Of a stretch of DNA of 64,000 nucleotides, positions 27,028 to 35,339 are shown in pieces. Location of the stretch: assembly GCF_026107375.2 (NCBI RefSeq), contig NZ_JAPCIA010000001.1, positions 1,426,001 through 1,490,000 of the forward strand. Direction: 5' to 3'. Both the position numbers and the translations under genes were made by a program. This DNA comes from Sphingomonas sp. BT-65. GTDB lineage: Bacteria; Pseudomonadota; Alphaproteobacteria; Sphingomonadales; Sphingomonadaceae. Each line of letters starts with the position of its first letter. Position 1 is the first letter of the stretch. The notes under the pieces are model-generated. The model was not told the origin of the DNA. It searched no databases and saw only the letters and a list, made by a program, of their open reading frames with translations.

Positions 27028-27210
27028 ATGATGCTCCGCGCTCTCCTCCCCCTGCTCGCCGCCGCGCCCGCGCTCGCCGCGCACAGTGGCGAGGTGACGC
27101 ACCGCTCGATGCCCGAACTGTCCGATCTCGCGCTCGCCGCCATGGCCGCGGGCGGCATCTGGCTCGCTCAGCGCGCGATGCGCCGCCGGAAGCGCAAACC
27201 CAAGGATTGA
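27028..27210 (+). CDS. Tiny exported/membrane protein with a sorting-tail-like C-terminus
   Basis: A 60-residue protein: signal peptide (LRALLPLLAAAPALAA), about 13 polar residues, then PELSDLALAAMAAGGIWLAQ and an arginine cluster (RRRKRK). The second half has the layout of a PEP-CTERM sorting tail (Pro-Glu, hydrophobic helix, basic end), though PELS is not the usual PEP. It is located between hisF and hisE. ATG 27028 or 27031. Function unknown. Confidence 0.55.
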   Translation: MMLRALLPLLAAAPALAAHSGEVTHRSMPELSDLALAAMAAGGIWLAQRAMRRRKRKPKD

Positions 27211-27241
27211 CACCAAAGCGGTGTGGCGCGACTGCGCGGAT

Positions 27242-27565
27242 ATGGCCGCCGACATCCTCGACACGCTCGAAGCCGTGATCCGCGAGCGCCGCGCCGCCGA
27301 TCCATCCACCTCCTATGTCGCGAAGCTGACCGCCAAGGGCCGCGCCAAGATCGCGCAGAAGCTCGGCGAGGAAGCGGTCGAGGCTGCGATCGCCGCGGTG
27401 CAGGACGATCGCGAAGGCCTGACCGGCGAGGCGGCGGACCTGCTTTTCCACCTGCTCGTCCTGCTCGCCGACATGGGGCTCAGCCTCGACGACGTCCGCG
27501 CCGAGCTCGCCCGCCGCGAAGGCGTTTCCGGAATCGACGAAAAGGGCAGCAGACATGCCGATTGA
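27242..27565 (+). CDS. hisE: Phosphoribosyl-ATP diphosphatase
   Basis: A 107-residue all-helical MazG-type enzyme for the second histidine step. The metal-binding pattern KLGEEAVEAAIAA followed by EAADLLFHLLVLL is typical. ATG 27242 was chosen; the GTG at 27221 adds seven atypical residues. The 3' end overlaps the HIT gene by eleven bases. Confidence 0.94.
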   Translation: MAADILDTLEAVIRERRAADPSTSYVAKLTAKGRAKIAQKLGEEAVEAAIAAVQDDREGLTGEAADLLFHLLVLLADMGLSLDDVRAELARREGVSGIDEKGSRHAD

Positions 27566-27932
27566 CGCCACCAAGCCCTATGACGACCAGAACATCTTCG
27601 CGAAGATTCTGCGCGACGAAATCCCCTCGAAGCGAGTCTACGAGGACGACTATGCCGTCGCCTTCCACGACATCAATCCGCTGGCGCCGACCCATCTGCT
27701 GGTGATCCCGCGCGGCCCCTATGTCTCGTGGGACGATTTCTCCGCCAACGCGTCGGATGCCGAGATCGCGGGCTTCGTCCGCGCTGTCGGAATCGTCGCG
27801 CGCGCGGCCGGCGCGGTCGAGAGCGGCTACCGTCTGCTCGCCAATGTCGGCGTCAATTCGGGACAGGAGGTGCCGCATCTCCATGTCCATATCTTCGCCG
27901 GCAAGCCGCTGGGTCCAATGCTGGCGCGATAG
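27555..27932 (+). CDS. HIT family nucleotide-binding protein (HINT/PKCI-like)
   Basis: A 125-residue HIT protein. The triad HLHVHIF (about residues 107-113) is intact. The N-terminus (NIFAKILRDEIPSKRVYEDD) matches HINT-type phosphoramidases acting on AMP-lysine or similar conjugates. It overlaps hisE and follows the his genes, a frequent alphaproteobacterial arrangement. Physiological substrate unknown. Confidence 0.95.
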   Translation: MPIDATKPYDDQNIFAKILRDEIPSKRVYEDDYAVAFHDINPLAPTHLLVIPRGPYVSWDDFSANASDAEIAGFVRAVGIVARAAGAVESGYRLLANVGVNSGQEVPHLHVHIFAGKPLGPMLAR

Positions 27933-28038
27933 ACCGTGCACTTGGGGGATTGCGCGCCTCTGATTTGCGTTTAGGCTCCCGGGCTTTCGTATCCGCGGTG
28001 ATGGCAACGGCCACACCGCCTTGGGGGATAAGAGCCAC

Positions 28039-29634
28039 ATGATTTTTGGGCGCGTTAAGCCACTCGACGCCATTCTGGCGACCGCAGAGAAGAAATCGCT
28101 CCACCGGTCGCTCGGCGCCTTCCAGCTCACCATGCTGGGCGTCGGCGCCATCATCGGTACCGGCATCTTCGTGCTGACCGCGGAAGCGGCGCAAAAGGCC
28201 GGTCCGGGGATGCTGCTCAGCTTCGTCATTGCCGGGTTCGTCTGCGCAGTGGCGGCGCTTTGCTATTCCGAAATGGCGTCGATGGTGCCGGTCTCGGGCT
28301 CTGCCTACACCTATAGCTATGCGGTGACGGGCGAGCTGATGGCCTGGCTGGTCGGCTGGGCGCTGGTGCTCGAATATGCCGTCGCGGCAGGCGCCGTATC
28401 GGTCGGCTGGTCCGGCTATTTCGTCGGACTACTTCGAGAATATCTCGGGATCGCGCTGCCGTCCGAGATCGTCAACGCCAATGCGCTGATCGCGCATATC
28501 CAGCTCGCCTTCGGCGCGGCGCCCAGCGCCGAGCTTTCGACCGCGATCGCGGTGGGCGGCTATATCAACCTCCCCGCCTGCCTGATCGCGCTGCTGGTCA
28601 CCTGGCTGCTGGTGATCGGCACCAAGGAGAGCGCCTTCGTCAATTCGATCCTGGTGGTGATCAAGATCACCGCGCTCACCGTGTTCGTGGTGCTGGCGCT
28701 GCCGGTTCTCCAGACCGACAAGTTCATCCCCTTCGCGCCGCTCGGCTTCGCCGGCATCTCCGCCGCCGCGGCTTCGATCTTCTTCGCCTATGTCGGCTTC
28801 GACGCGGTCTCGACCGCCGCCGAGGAGACCAAGAACCCGCAGCGCAACATGCCCATCGGCCTGATCGGCAGCCTTGCCATCTGCACCGTCTTCTACATCC
28901 TGGTCGCCTCGGGCGTCATCGGGACGGTGGGCGCGCAGCCGCTGATGGACGCAACCGGCAAGGGCATCGAGCCGGGCAACGCGACCGCGATGGCCGCTGC
29001 CTGCGCCGATGTCGGCAACCAGGCGGTGGTCTGCTCGAAGGAAGCTTTGGCCTGGACGATGCGCCAGATCGGCTGGGTCCAGATCGGCAATCTGATCGGC
29101 CTTGCCGCGGGCCTCGCTCTGCCCTCGGTCATCCTGATGATGATGTTCGGCCAGACCCGCATCTTCTTCGTGATGAGCCGCGACGGCCTGCTGCCCGAGG
29201 TGCTGAGCAAGGTCCATCCCAAGTACAACACCCCGCACGTCGTCACGATCATCACCGGCATCTTCGTCGCGCTGTTCGCGGCGCTGTTCCCGGTGGGCGC
29301 GCTGGCCGACATCTCGAACTCCGGCACGCTATTCGCGTTTGCGATGGTGGCGATCGCGGTGATGGTGCTGCGCAAGACCGATCCGAACCGCGTGCGTCCG
29401 TTCCGCACCCCGGCCGTGATGATCGTCGCACCCGTTGCGATCCTCGGCTGCCTCTACCTGTTCTTCAGCCTGTCGGCCTACACGCTGACGCTGTTCGCAG
29501 GCTGGGCGGCGGTCGGCCTGCTCGTCTACTTCCTCTACAGCCGTCACCACAGCCATGTCGGCCGCGGTATCGTCGAGGTGCATGAGCCGGAGGCATATGA
29601 GGATCTCGACCCGCCGGTTCCGGGCACCCGCTGA
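28039..29634 (+). CDS. APC-family amino acid transporter (cationic amino-acid type)
   Basis: A 531-residue permease with 12-14 helices. The motif GVGAIIGTGIFVLTAEAA in helix 1 and the long helix-8/9 insertion match the CAT/YfnA group, so arginine, lysine or a neutral amino acid is likely. ATG 28039 follows GGGGGATAAG; the earlier in-frame start only adds GDKSH. A bidirectional terminator follows. The leader 27933-28038 contains a GCGGTG...CACCGC hairpin and a repeated ttgggggat. Confidence 0.9.
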   Translation: MIFGRVKPLDAILATAEKKSLHRSLGAFQLTMLGVGAIIGTGIFVLTAEAAQKAGPGMLLSFVIAGFVCAVAALCYSEMASMVPVSGSAYTYSYAVTGELMAWLVGWALVLEYAVAAGAVSVGWSGYFVGLLREYLGIALPSEIVNANALIAHIQLAFGAAPSAELSTAIAVGGYINLPACLIALLVTWLLVIGTKESAFVNSILVVIKITALTVFVVLALPVLQTDKFIPFAPLGFAGISAAAASIFFAYVGFDAVSTAAEETKNPQRNMPIGLIGSLAICTVFYILVASGVIGTVGAQPLMDATGKGIEPGNATAMAAACADVGNQAVVCSKEALAWTMRQIGWVQIGNLIGLAAGLALPSVILMMMFGQTRIFFVMSRDGLLPEVLSKVHPKYNTPHVVTIITGIFVALFAALFPVGALADISNSGTLFAFAMVAIAVMVLRKTDPNRVRPFRTPAVMIVAPVAILGCLYLFFSLSAYTLTLFAGWAAVGLLVYFLYSRHHSHVGRGIVEVHEPEAYEDLDPPVPGTR

Positions 29635-29655
29635 CCGCCGCGCCGTCCAAAAATA

Positions 29656-29692
29656 AAAGGGGCCGGGAGATCGCTCTCCCGGCCCCTTTGTT
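29656..29692. terminator. Strong bidirectional intrinsic terminator
   Basis: Arms AAAGGGGCCGGGAGA (29656-29670) and its exact complement (29675-29689) surround a TCGC loop; the right side ends in CCCTTTGTTCTT and the left is A-rich. It serves the rightward permease (stop 29634) and the leftward kinase (stop 29710). Confidence 0.9.
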
Positions 29693-29709
29693 CTTGTCCG
29701 CTTCGGCGA

Positions 29710-30708
29710 TCAGCCCAGCTTTTCCGCCGCCAGCGCCTTCAGGTCCACCTCGGCGCGCGCGCCATAATGGCTGATGATCTCCGCCGCGCACACCGCGCCG
29801 AGCTTGAGCGACTTCTCCAGGCTCCAGCCCTGGGCCTGGCCGTGCAGGAAGCCCGCGGCGAACAGGTCGCCCGCGCCGGTGGTGTCGACCACCTTGTCGA
29901 TCGGCTCGGCCGGCACCGCTGCGCGTTCGCCATTGGCGATCGCGATCGCGCCTTTTTCGCTGCGCGTCACGACGAGCACCGGCACTTGGCGGCTGATCTT
30001 GGCGATCGCGTCCTCGCAATCCTCGAGCTCGGCCAGCGCCAGCAATTCGTTCTCGTTGGCGAACAGGATGTCGATCAGGCCATCCGCGAGCAGCGCGCGG
30101 AAGTCGCCGCCATGGCGTGAAATGCAGAACACGTCGGACAGCGTGAACGCGACCTTGCGCCCGGCGTCGCGCGCGATCCCGATCGCAGCCCGCATCGCCT
30201 GACGCGGTTCCTCGGGGTCCCACAGATAGCCTTCGAGATAGAGGATCGCCCCGCCCGCGATCAGATCGCGGTCGAGCGCCTTCTCGGGCAGGAACTGCGA
30301 GGCACCGAGAAAGGTGTTCATCGTGCGCTGCCCGTCGGGCGTCACGAAGATCAAGCAGCGCGCGGTCGAGGGCGGCCCCGCGCGCACCACCGTATCGAAA
30401 TCGACGCCGCTGGCGCGCAGGTCGTGCGCGAACACTTCGCCCAGCTGATCGTCGGCGACCTGACCGATGAAGGCGCAGCGGCCGCCCAGCGCGGCCATGG
30501 CGGCCACGGTGTTCCCGGCCGACCCGCCCGAAACCTCACGCCCCGGCCCCATCTTGGCGTAGAGCGCGTCAGCTTCCTCGGGCGAGAAGATCAGCTGCAT
30601 CGATCCCTTGGCGACGCCGATCTCGTCGATGAAGCTGTCCTCGGCCGAGGCGAGGACGTCGACGATTGCGTTGCCGATGGCGACGACGTCATGGGCGGGT
30701 GCGGTCAC
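29710..30708 (-). CDS. PfkB-family kinase, adenosine kinase-like
   Basis: A 332-residue ribokinase-fold enzyme. The GTG at 30708 follows CGGAG and starts the family N-terminus HDVVAIGNAIVDVLA. GGSAGNT holds the substrate/anion site and DTTGAGDLFAAGF (about residues 279-291) carries the catalytic Asp and the anion hole. The overall sequence resembles alphaproteobacterial adenosine kinases, but ribose or other nucleoside kinases are possible. The upstream reading to 30801 is Arg-rich and non-coding. Confidence 0.9.
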   Translation of the reverse strand: MTAPAHDVVAIGNAIVDVLASAEDSFIDEIGVAKGSMQLIFSPEEADALYAKMGPGREVSGGSAGNTVAAMAALGGRCAFIGQVADDQLGEVFAHDLRASGVDFDTVVRAGPPSTARCLIFVTPDGQRTMNTFLGASQFLPEKALDRDLIAGGAILYLEGYLWDPEEPRQAMRAAIGIARDAGRKVAFTLSDVFCISRHGGDFRALLADGLIDILFANENELLALAELEDCEDAIAKISRQVPVLVVTRSEKGAIAIANGERAAVPAEPIDKVVDTTGAGDLFAAGFLHGQAQGWSLEKSLKLGAVCAAEIISHYGARAEVDLKALAAEKLG

Positions 30709-30807
30709 ATGGATCTCCGGAGTAATGGCTGCCGCGCGCCTAGTAGAGCGAGCGCGCGCGCGCAACCGCGTTGACTTATGTCGGGGCCCCGGCCCATCCA
30801 TACCGCG

Positions 30808-31491
30808 ATGTTCGATGCGCTGCTCCTCTCGATCCGCCAGCTTGGCGACAAGCGGATCCTCGCCGTCTTCGTCAAATCGATGCTACTGACACTCGCGATC
30901 TTCGTGGCGCTCGGCGCCGCGTTGTGGTTCGGGGTCGAGGCGCTCATCGCCCATTATTTCGACGCGAGCGACAGCATCGCCAGCCTCATCGCGGCCGCCG
31001 CGCTGCTGCTCGGCGCGCTCGGCGCGTGGCTGCTGTTCCGCGCGATCGCAGTCGCGGTGATCAGCGTTTTCGCCGACGAGGTGGTCCACGCGGTCGAGGC
31101 GAAACACTATCCCGCGAAGTTCGCTGCCGCGCGCGACCTCAGCTTCGCGCGCTCGCTCGGCATGGGGCTGCGTTCCGCCGTCCGCGCATTGCTGGTCAAC
31201 CTCGTGCTCGCCCCGCTCTACATCCTGCTGCTCGTCACCGGAGTCGGCACCGCGCTCGCCTTCTTCCTCGTCAATAGCTGGCTGCTCGGCCGCGATCTCG
31301 GCGACATGGTCGCGGTGCGCCATTTGCCCGCCGCCGACCTCGCGCGCTGGCGCAGCGCGACGCGCCTCTCGCGCTTCATCTTGGGGGCAGCGGGCACCGC
31401 CTTGTTCTTCGTGCCGTTCGTCAATCTCGCCGCGCCTGTCCTTGGCGCCGCGATGGCGACGCACTTGTTCCACCGGAGAACCGTCAAGTGA
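30808..31491 (+). CDS. EI24 / CysZ-like membrane protein
   Basis: About 227 residues with four long helix pairs (SMLLTLAIFVALGAALWFG and similar), matching the EI24 domain. CysZ members carry sulfate, but many EI24 proteins in alphaproteobacteria are uncharacterised. ATG 30808 gives the family-like N-terminus MFDALLLSIRQLGDKRIL; ATG 30778 is an alternative. Neither has a clear ribosome site. The stop overlaps the next lipoprotein GTG by four bases. Confidence 0.85.
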   Translation: MFDALLLSIRQLGDKRILAVFVKSMLLTLAIFVALGAALWFGVEALIAHYFDASDSIASLIAAAALLLGALGAWLLFRAIAVAVISVFADEVVHAVEAKHYPAKFAAARDLSFARSLGMGLRSAVRALLVNLVLAPLYILLLVTGVGTALAFFLVNSWLLGRDLGDMVAVRHLPAADLARWRSATRLSRFILGAAGTALFFVPFVNLAAPVLGAAMATHLFHRRTVK

Positions 31492-31865
31492 GAGTTCCGA
31501 TCGCCGCCGCGCTGCTCGTGCTGCTCGCGGGTTGCGGCGGTGCGACCGCCCCGCCCCCGGTCGTTCGCGCCGCGCCGGTTCCGGTGCCCCAGCCCGGCAT
31601 GGCCGCGCTCACCACGGTGATGGGGGCGAGCGCCAGCGCTCTGATCGCCCAGTTCGGCCGCCCGCAGCTCGACGTCAGCGAGGGCAGCGCGCGAAAGCTC
31701 CAGTTCGGCGGGCCGATCTGCGTGCTCGACGCCTATCTCTATCCGCCCAAATCGGGCCGTGGCGACGCCACCGTCACCTTCGCCGAGACGCGCCAGCGCG
31801 ACGGCAAGCCGATAGACCAGTCGAGCTGTGCCGCCGCGCTCAGGGCGAGCCGCGCGGGGAAGTAA
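31488..31865 (+). CDS. Small lipoprotein, unknown function
   Basis: A 125-residue protein with a GTG start overlapping the EI24 stop. The signal ends in lipobox LLAGCGG. A Pro/Val/Ala-rich spacer is followed by a compact domain (about 40-120: ALIAQFGRPQLDVSEG, GPICVLDAYLYPP) with two Cys residues that could form a disulfide. The FGRP and LDAYLYPP pattern occurs in sphingomonad outer-membrane-linked lipoproteins of unknown role. Confidence 0.78.
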   Translation: MRVPIAAALLVLLAGCGGATAPPPVVRAAPVPVPQPGMAALTTVMGASASALIAQFGRPQLDVSEGSARKLQFGGPICVLDAYLYPPKSGRGDATVTFAETRQRDGKPIDQSSCAAALRASRAGK

Positions 31866-31874
31866 CTCAAAACT

Positions 31875-32002
31875 CCTCCCCCGGAGGGGGAGGGGGACCA
31901 GCGAAGCTGGTGGAGGGGTAATCTCCATTCGCGGGCCGGTCGGCTTGTGGCGACCTACCCCTCCACCGCCTTCGGCGGTCCCCCTCTCCCTCCGGGGGAG
32001 GA
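31875..32002. repeat. Palindromic repeat overlapping the 3' end of queG (REP-like family A)
   Basis: The same design as the copy at 11986: arms cctcccccggaggggg and ccctccgggggagg, an inner ccagcgaagctgg hairpin and an accgccttcggcggt hairpin. The leftward queG frame enters the repeat and stops inside it at 31955, so part of the element is coding. Confidence 0.85.
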
Positions 32003-33067
32003 ACGAGTCACCGCCAGTCTATCCGCTTGTACTATCTTATTCCGCGCCCATTCCGCAGCCTCCGCTACGACCGGGTCGGGATCGCCGAGCAGCGCCTCGA
32101 CCGCCGGCAGCAGCGCCGCCTCGCCGCTGTTCCCCGCCGCGATCAGGCAGTTGCGCATCATCCGGTCGCGCCCGATCCGCTTGATCGGCGATCCCGAGAA
32201 GACCTGGCGGAACCCGGCATCGTCGAGCGCGAGCAGCTCGGCGAGCTGGGGCGCGGCCAGCTCGGCGCGCGGCGCGAAGGCGAGGTTCGCCGCCGCGGCC
32301 GCCGCGAATTTGTTCCACGGGCACACCGCCAGGCAATCGTCGCAGCCATAGATGCGGTTGCCGATCGCTTCGCGGAACTCCTCGGGGATCGGCCCCTTGA
32401 GCTCGATCGTGAGGTACGAGATGCAGCGCCGCGCATCGAGCTGATAGGGCGCGGGAAAGGCAGCGGTCGGGCACGCCGTCCGGCACGCATCGCACGATCC
32501 GCATCCGCCGCCGCTAGAGCTATCCGGTTCCAGCTCCAGCGTGGTGTAGATCGCTCCCAGGAACAACCAGCTGCCATGGTCGCGGCTGACGAGGTTGGTG
32601 TGCTTGCCCTGCCAGCCCAGTCCCGCCGCCTCGGCCAGCGGCTTTTCCATCACCGGCGCGGTGTCGACGAACACCTTGAGATCGCACCCCGCCTCAGCCG
32701 CCAGCCAACGGCCCAGCGCTTTCAGTGCCTTCTTCATCACGTCGTGATAGTCCGCGCCCTGCGCATAGACCGAGATCCGCCCGCGTTCCCCCGCCTCCGC
32801 CAGCGCCAGCGGATCGGCGGCGGGCGCATAGCTCATGCCGAGCGAAATCACGCTGCGCACCTCGGGCCACAGCCCCGCCGGGCTCTCGCGGTGATGCGCG
32901 CGCTCGGCCATCCAGATCATGTCGCCGTGCCGCCCCTCGGCCAGCCACTCGCGCAGCCGTTCGCCCGCCAGCGGCGCCGCGTCGGCACGCGCGATCCCGC
33001 ACGCAGCGAAGCCCAGCTCCACCGCCTTTTCGCGGATTGCCGCCTCCAGTGACTTGCCTACATGCAT
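31955..33067 (-). CDS. queG: Epoxyqueuosine reductase
   Basis: A 370-residue cobalamin and iron-sulfur enzyme making queuosine from epoxyqueuosine in tRNA. Two [4Fe-4S] motifs are present: [16 protein letters not shown] and [13 protein letters not shown]. The N-terminal region ([23 protein letters not shown]) and [12 protein letters not shown] match the family, and a HEAT-like C-terminal part ends near [12 protein letters not shown]. The last roughly 18 residues ([15 protein letters not shown] end) are encoded by a palindromic repeat and are not typical. ATG 33067 follows GGGGG; a GTG lies one codon earlier. Confidence 0.95.
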   Translation of the reverse strand: MHVGKSLEAAIREKAVELGFAACGIARADAAPLAGERLREWLAEGRHGDMIWMAERAHHRESPAGLWPEVRSVISLGMSYAPAADPLALAEAGERGRISVYAQGADYHDVMKKALKALGRWLAAEAGCDLKVFVDTAPVMEKPLAEAAGLGWQGKHTNLVSRDHGSWLFLGAIYTTLELEPDSSSGGGCGSCDACRTACPTAAFPAPYQLDARRCISYLTIELKGPIPEEFREAIGNRIYGCDDCLAVCPWNKFAAAAAANLAFAPRAELAAPQLAELLALDDAGFRQVFSGSPIKRIGRDRMMRNCLIAAGNSGEAALLPAVEALLGDPDPVVAEAAEWARNKIVQADRLAVTRSSPGGRGGPPKAVEG

Positions 33068-33106
33068 CACCCCCAGCTACCACGGCTCCGGTGAGCGAGG
33101 GGAATT

Positions 33107-34045
33107 TTGTTGAGTAGCGAACTGGCGGTCAGCGCCACCGGCCTGATCAAGCGCTTCGGCGACCGCTGCGTAGTGGATGGCGTCGACATCGCCGTGCCGA
33201 AGGGCATGATCTACGGCGTGCTCGGCCCCAACGGTGCGGGCAAGACCACCACCTTGCGCATGTTGCTCGGCATCATCGAGCCCGATGGCGGCACGCGCAG
33301 CGTGTTCGGCAACGACCGCCCGCGCGAGGTCAGCGACCGCATCGGCTATCTCCCCGAGGAACGCGGCCTCTACCCCTCGATGAAGACCATTCAGGCGATC
33401 GCTTTCATGGGCGCGCTGCGCGGGCTCGACTGGCGTACCGGCCGCACCCGCGCGGTCGCGCTGATGGAGGCCACCGGCCTCGGCCACGCCACCGACCAGA
33501 AGATCCGCAAGCTCTCCAAGGGCATGGCCCAGCTCGTGCAATTGCTCGGCTCGGTCGTCCACCAGCCCGACCTGCTCGTGCTCGACGAGCCCTTCTCCGG
33601 CCTCGACCCGGTCAACCAGGAGCGGCTCGAGAAGCTCATCCTCGCCGAGCGCGACCGCGGCGCGACGATCCTCTTCTCCACCCATGTCATGGCGCATGCC
33701 GAACGGCTGTGCGACCGGCTCACCATCATCGCCGGCGGCAAGGTGCGCTTCGAGGGCACCGTCGCCGACGCCCGCGCCACCTTGCCCTTCAAGGCGCATT
33801 ATGTCCCGCATCATCCGAACCAGGGCATCCGCGCCCTGCTCCCCGCCGATGCCGCGCCCGAGGGCGACGGCTGGCGCTTCACTCTGCCCGACGAGGGGAT
33901 CGAGGCCACGCTGGTGAAGCTGATCGACGCCGGCTACGGCATCTCGGGCCTGTCGATCGAGCGTCCGTCGCTCCACGACGTGTTCGTCCGCATCGTCGGC
34001 CGCAAGGCGCTGGAGGAAGCCGAAGCGCTGGAGGCGCAGGCATGA
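33107..34045 (+). CDS. ABC transporter ATP-binding protein (NatA/DUF4162 type)
   Basis: A 312-residue ATPase. Walker A GPNGAGKT is at residues 40-47, the signature is LSKGMAQ, Walker B LLVLDEPFSGLD near 155, and the switch His lies in FSTHVMAHAERL. The C-terminal 80 residues form the DUF4162 domain seen in NatA-like exporters. Two consecutive TTG codons (33107, 33110) can start it, with AGGGGA just upstream. It overlaps the permease gene by ATGA. Confidence 0.93.
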   Translation: MLSSELAVSATGLIKRFGDRCVVDGVDIAVPKGMIYGVLGPNGAGKTTTLRMLLGIIEPDGGTRSVFGNDRPREVSDRIGYLPEERGLYPSMKTIQAIAFMGALRGLDWRTGRTRAVALMEATGLGHATDQKIRKLSKGMAQLVQLLGSVVHQPDLLVLDEPFSGLDPVNQERLEKLILAERDRGATILFSTHVMAHAERLCDRLTIIAGGKVRFEGTVADARATLPFKAHYVPHHPNQGIRALLPADAAPEGDGWRFTLPDEGIEATLVKLIDAGYGISGLSIERPSLHDVFVRIVGRKALEEAEALEAQA

Positions 34046-35298
34046 GCAGTCTCGCCCGCCTCGTCCGCCAGACCATGACGATCGCCCGCCGCGATTTCGT
34101 CGCGACGGTGTTTACCCCCACCTTCCTGCTCTTCCTGCTCGCACCGCTGATGATGGTCGGCTTCGGCGCGATCGGCGGAGTCGGTGCGGCATCGATGAGC
34201 AAGAGTGGCGACGACAAGGCGCGCATCGTGATCCTCGCCAGCGGCGAGCAGGCACGCACCGCGATCGCGATCGACCGCCAGCTCCGCGACATGTTCCGCG
34301 AGCGCGAACGCCCGCCCCAGCTGATCGTCGAGGCGCCCGGCGCCAACCCGCGGGCGCAAGGCCGCGCGATCTTCGAGCGCAAGGCTATCGACACCTATGC
34401 CGTGATGTACGGCCCGCTCGAGCGGCCACAGATCCTCCACAGCATCAACGGCACGCGTTCCGCCAGCTATCTCGCCGAGCTCGCCGACCAGGTGCTCCGC
34501 GCCCAGCGCGCCGGCACCACCGCGCCGCTCAGCGAAGCGACCAAGACCGTCATCGCCCGCCCCGGCTCGACCTCCAGCGGCCACGGCCAGGCCGCCTTCT
34601 TCGCGGTCACCGCACTGTTCATGGTCAGCCTGCTGCTCGCCGGCCAGGTCGTCGGCACCATGGCCGAGGAGCGCTCGAACAAGGTGATCGAGATTCTCGC
34701 TGCCGCAGTCCCGCTCGAAAGCGTGTTCTTCGGCAAGCTCCTCGGCATGTTCGGCGTCGCGCTCCTGTTCCTTGGCTTCTGGGGCACGGTCGCGGTCAAC
34801 GTCACCACCTTGCTCCCCACCCGCGTCGCCACCGCCTTCATCGATGTTGGCCCCGCGGTGGGGCTGCCGATGTTCGGGCTCCTGTTCTTCGCCTATTTCG
34901 TGATGGCGTACATGCTGCTCGGCGCGGTGTTCCTCGGCATCGGCGCGCAGGCCTCGACGCAGCGCGAGCTGCAGATGCTGTCGCTGCCCATCACGATCTT
35001 CCAGGTCGCGATGTTCGGGCTCGCCACCGCTGCGGCCGCGAGCCCGACGAGTGGGATCGCGACCGCTGCCGAGGTCTTCCCGTTCAGCTCGCCCTTCGCG
35101 ATGGTCGCCCGCGCCGCCAATGCGCCCGATCTGCTTCCGCATTTCCTGGCGCTGGCATGGCAAGCATCGTGGGTCGCGGTCACCATCACCATCGCCGCGC
35201 GCCTCTTCCGCCGCGGCGTGCTCCAGTCGGGCAGTCCCAAGCTCCGCCTGGGCCGGAAACGCCCCGTCGAACCCGCTATTGACAATCCTGTAAGTTAA
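34042..35298 (+). CDS. ABC-2 type transporter permease (NatB-like)
   Basis: A 418-residue permease. One N-terminal helix (TPTFLLFLLAPLMMVGFG) is followed by a large extracytoplasmic domain (about 45-185) and a C-terminal block of five or six helices, the ABC-2/NatB layout. GTMAEERSNKVIEILAAAVP is a family hallmark loop. It pairs with the preceding ATPase; sodium, drug or peptide export are all possible. Starts further upstream overlap the ATPase in another frame and are rejected. Confidence 0.92.
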   Translation: MSSLARLVRQTMTIARRDFVATVFTPTFLLFLLAPLMMVGFGAIGGVGAASMSKSGDDKARIVILASGEQARTAIAIDRQLRDMFRERERPPQLIVEAPGANPRAQGRAIFERKAIDTYAVMYGPLERPQILHSINGTRSASYLAELADQVLRAQRAGTTAPLSEATKTVIARPGSTSSGHGQAAFFAVTALFMVSLLLAGQVVGTMAEERSNKVIEILAAAVPLESVFFGKLLGMFGVALLFLGFWGTVAVNVTTLLPTRVATAFIDVGPAVGLPMFGLLFFAYFVMAYMLLGAVFLGIGAQASTQRELQMLSLPITIFQVAMFGLATAAAASPTSGIATAAEVFPFSSPFAMVARAANAPDLLPHFLALAWQASWVAVTITIAARLFRRGVLQSGSPKLRLGRKRPVEPAIDNPVS

Positions 35299-35339
35299 GC
35301 CACTCTCCCGGACAAACAGCGTTCCGGGAGAGTAAAGCC

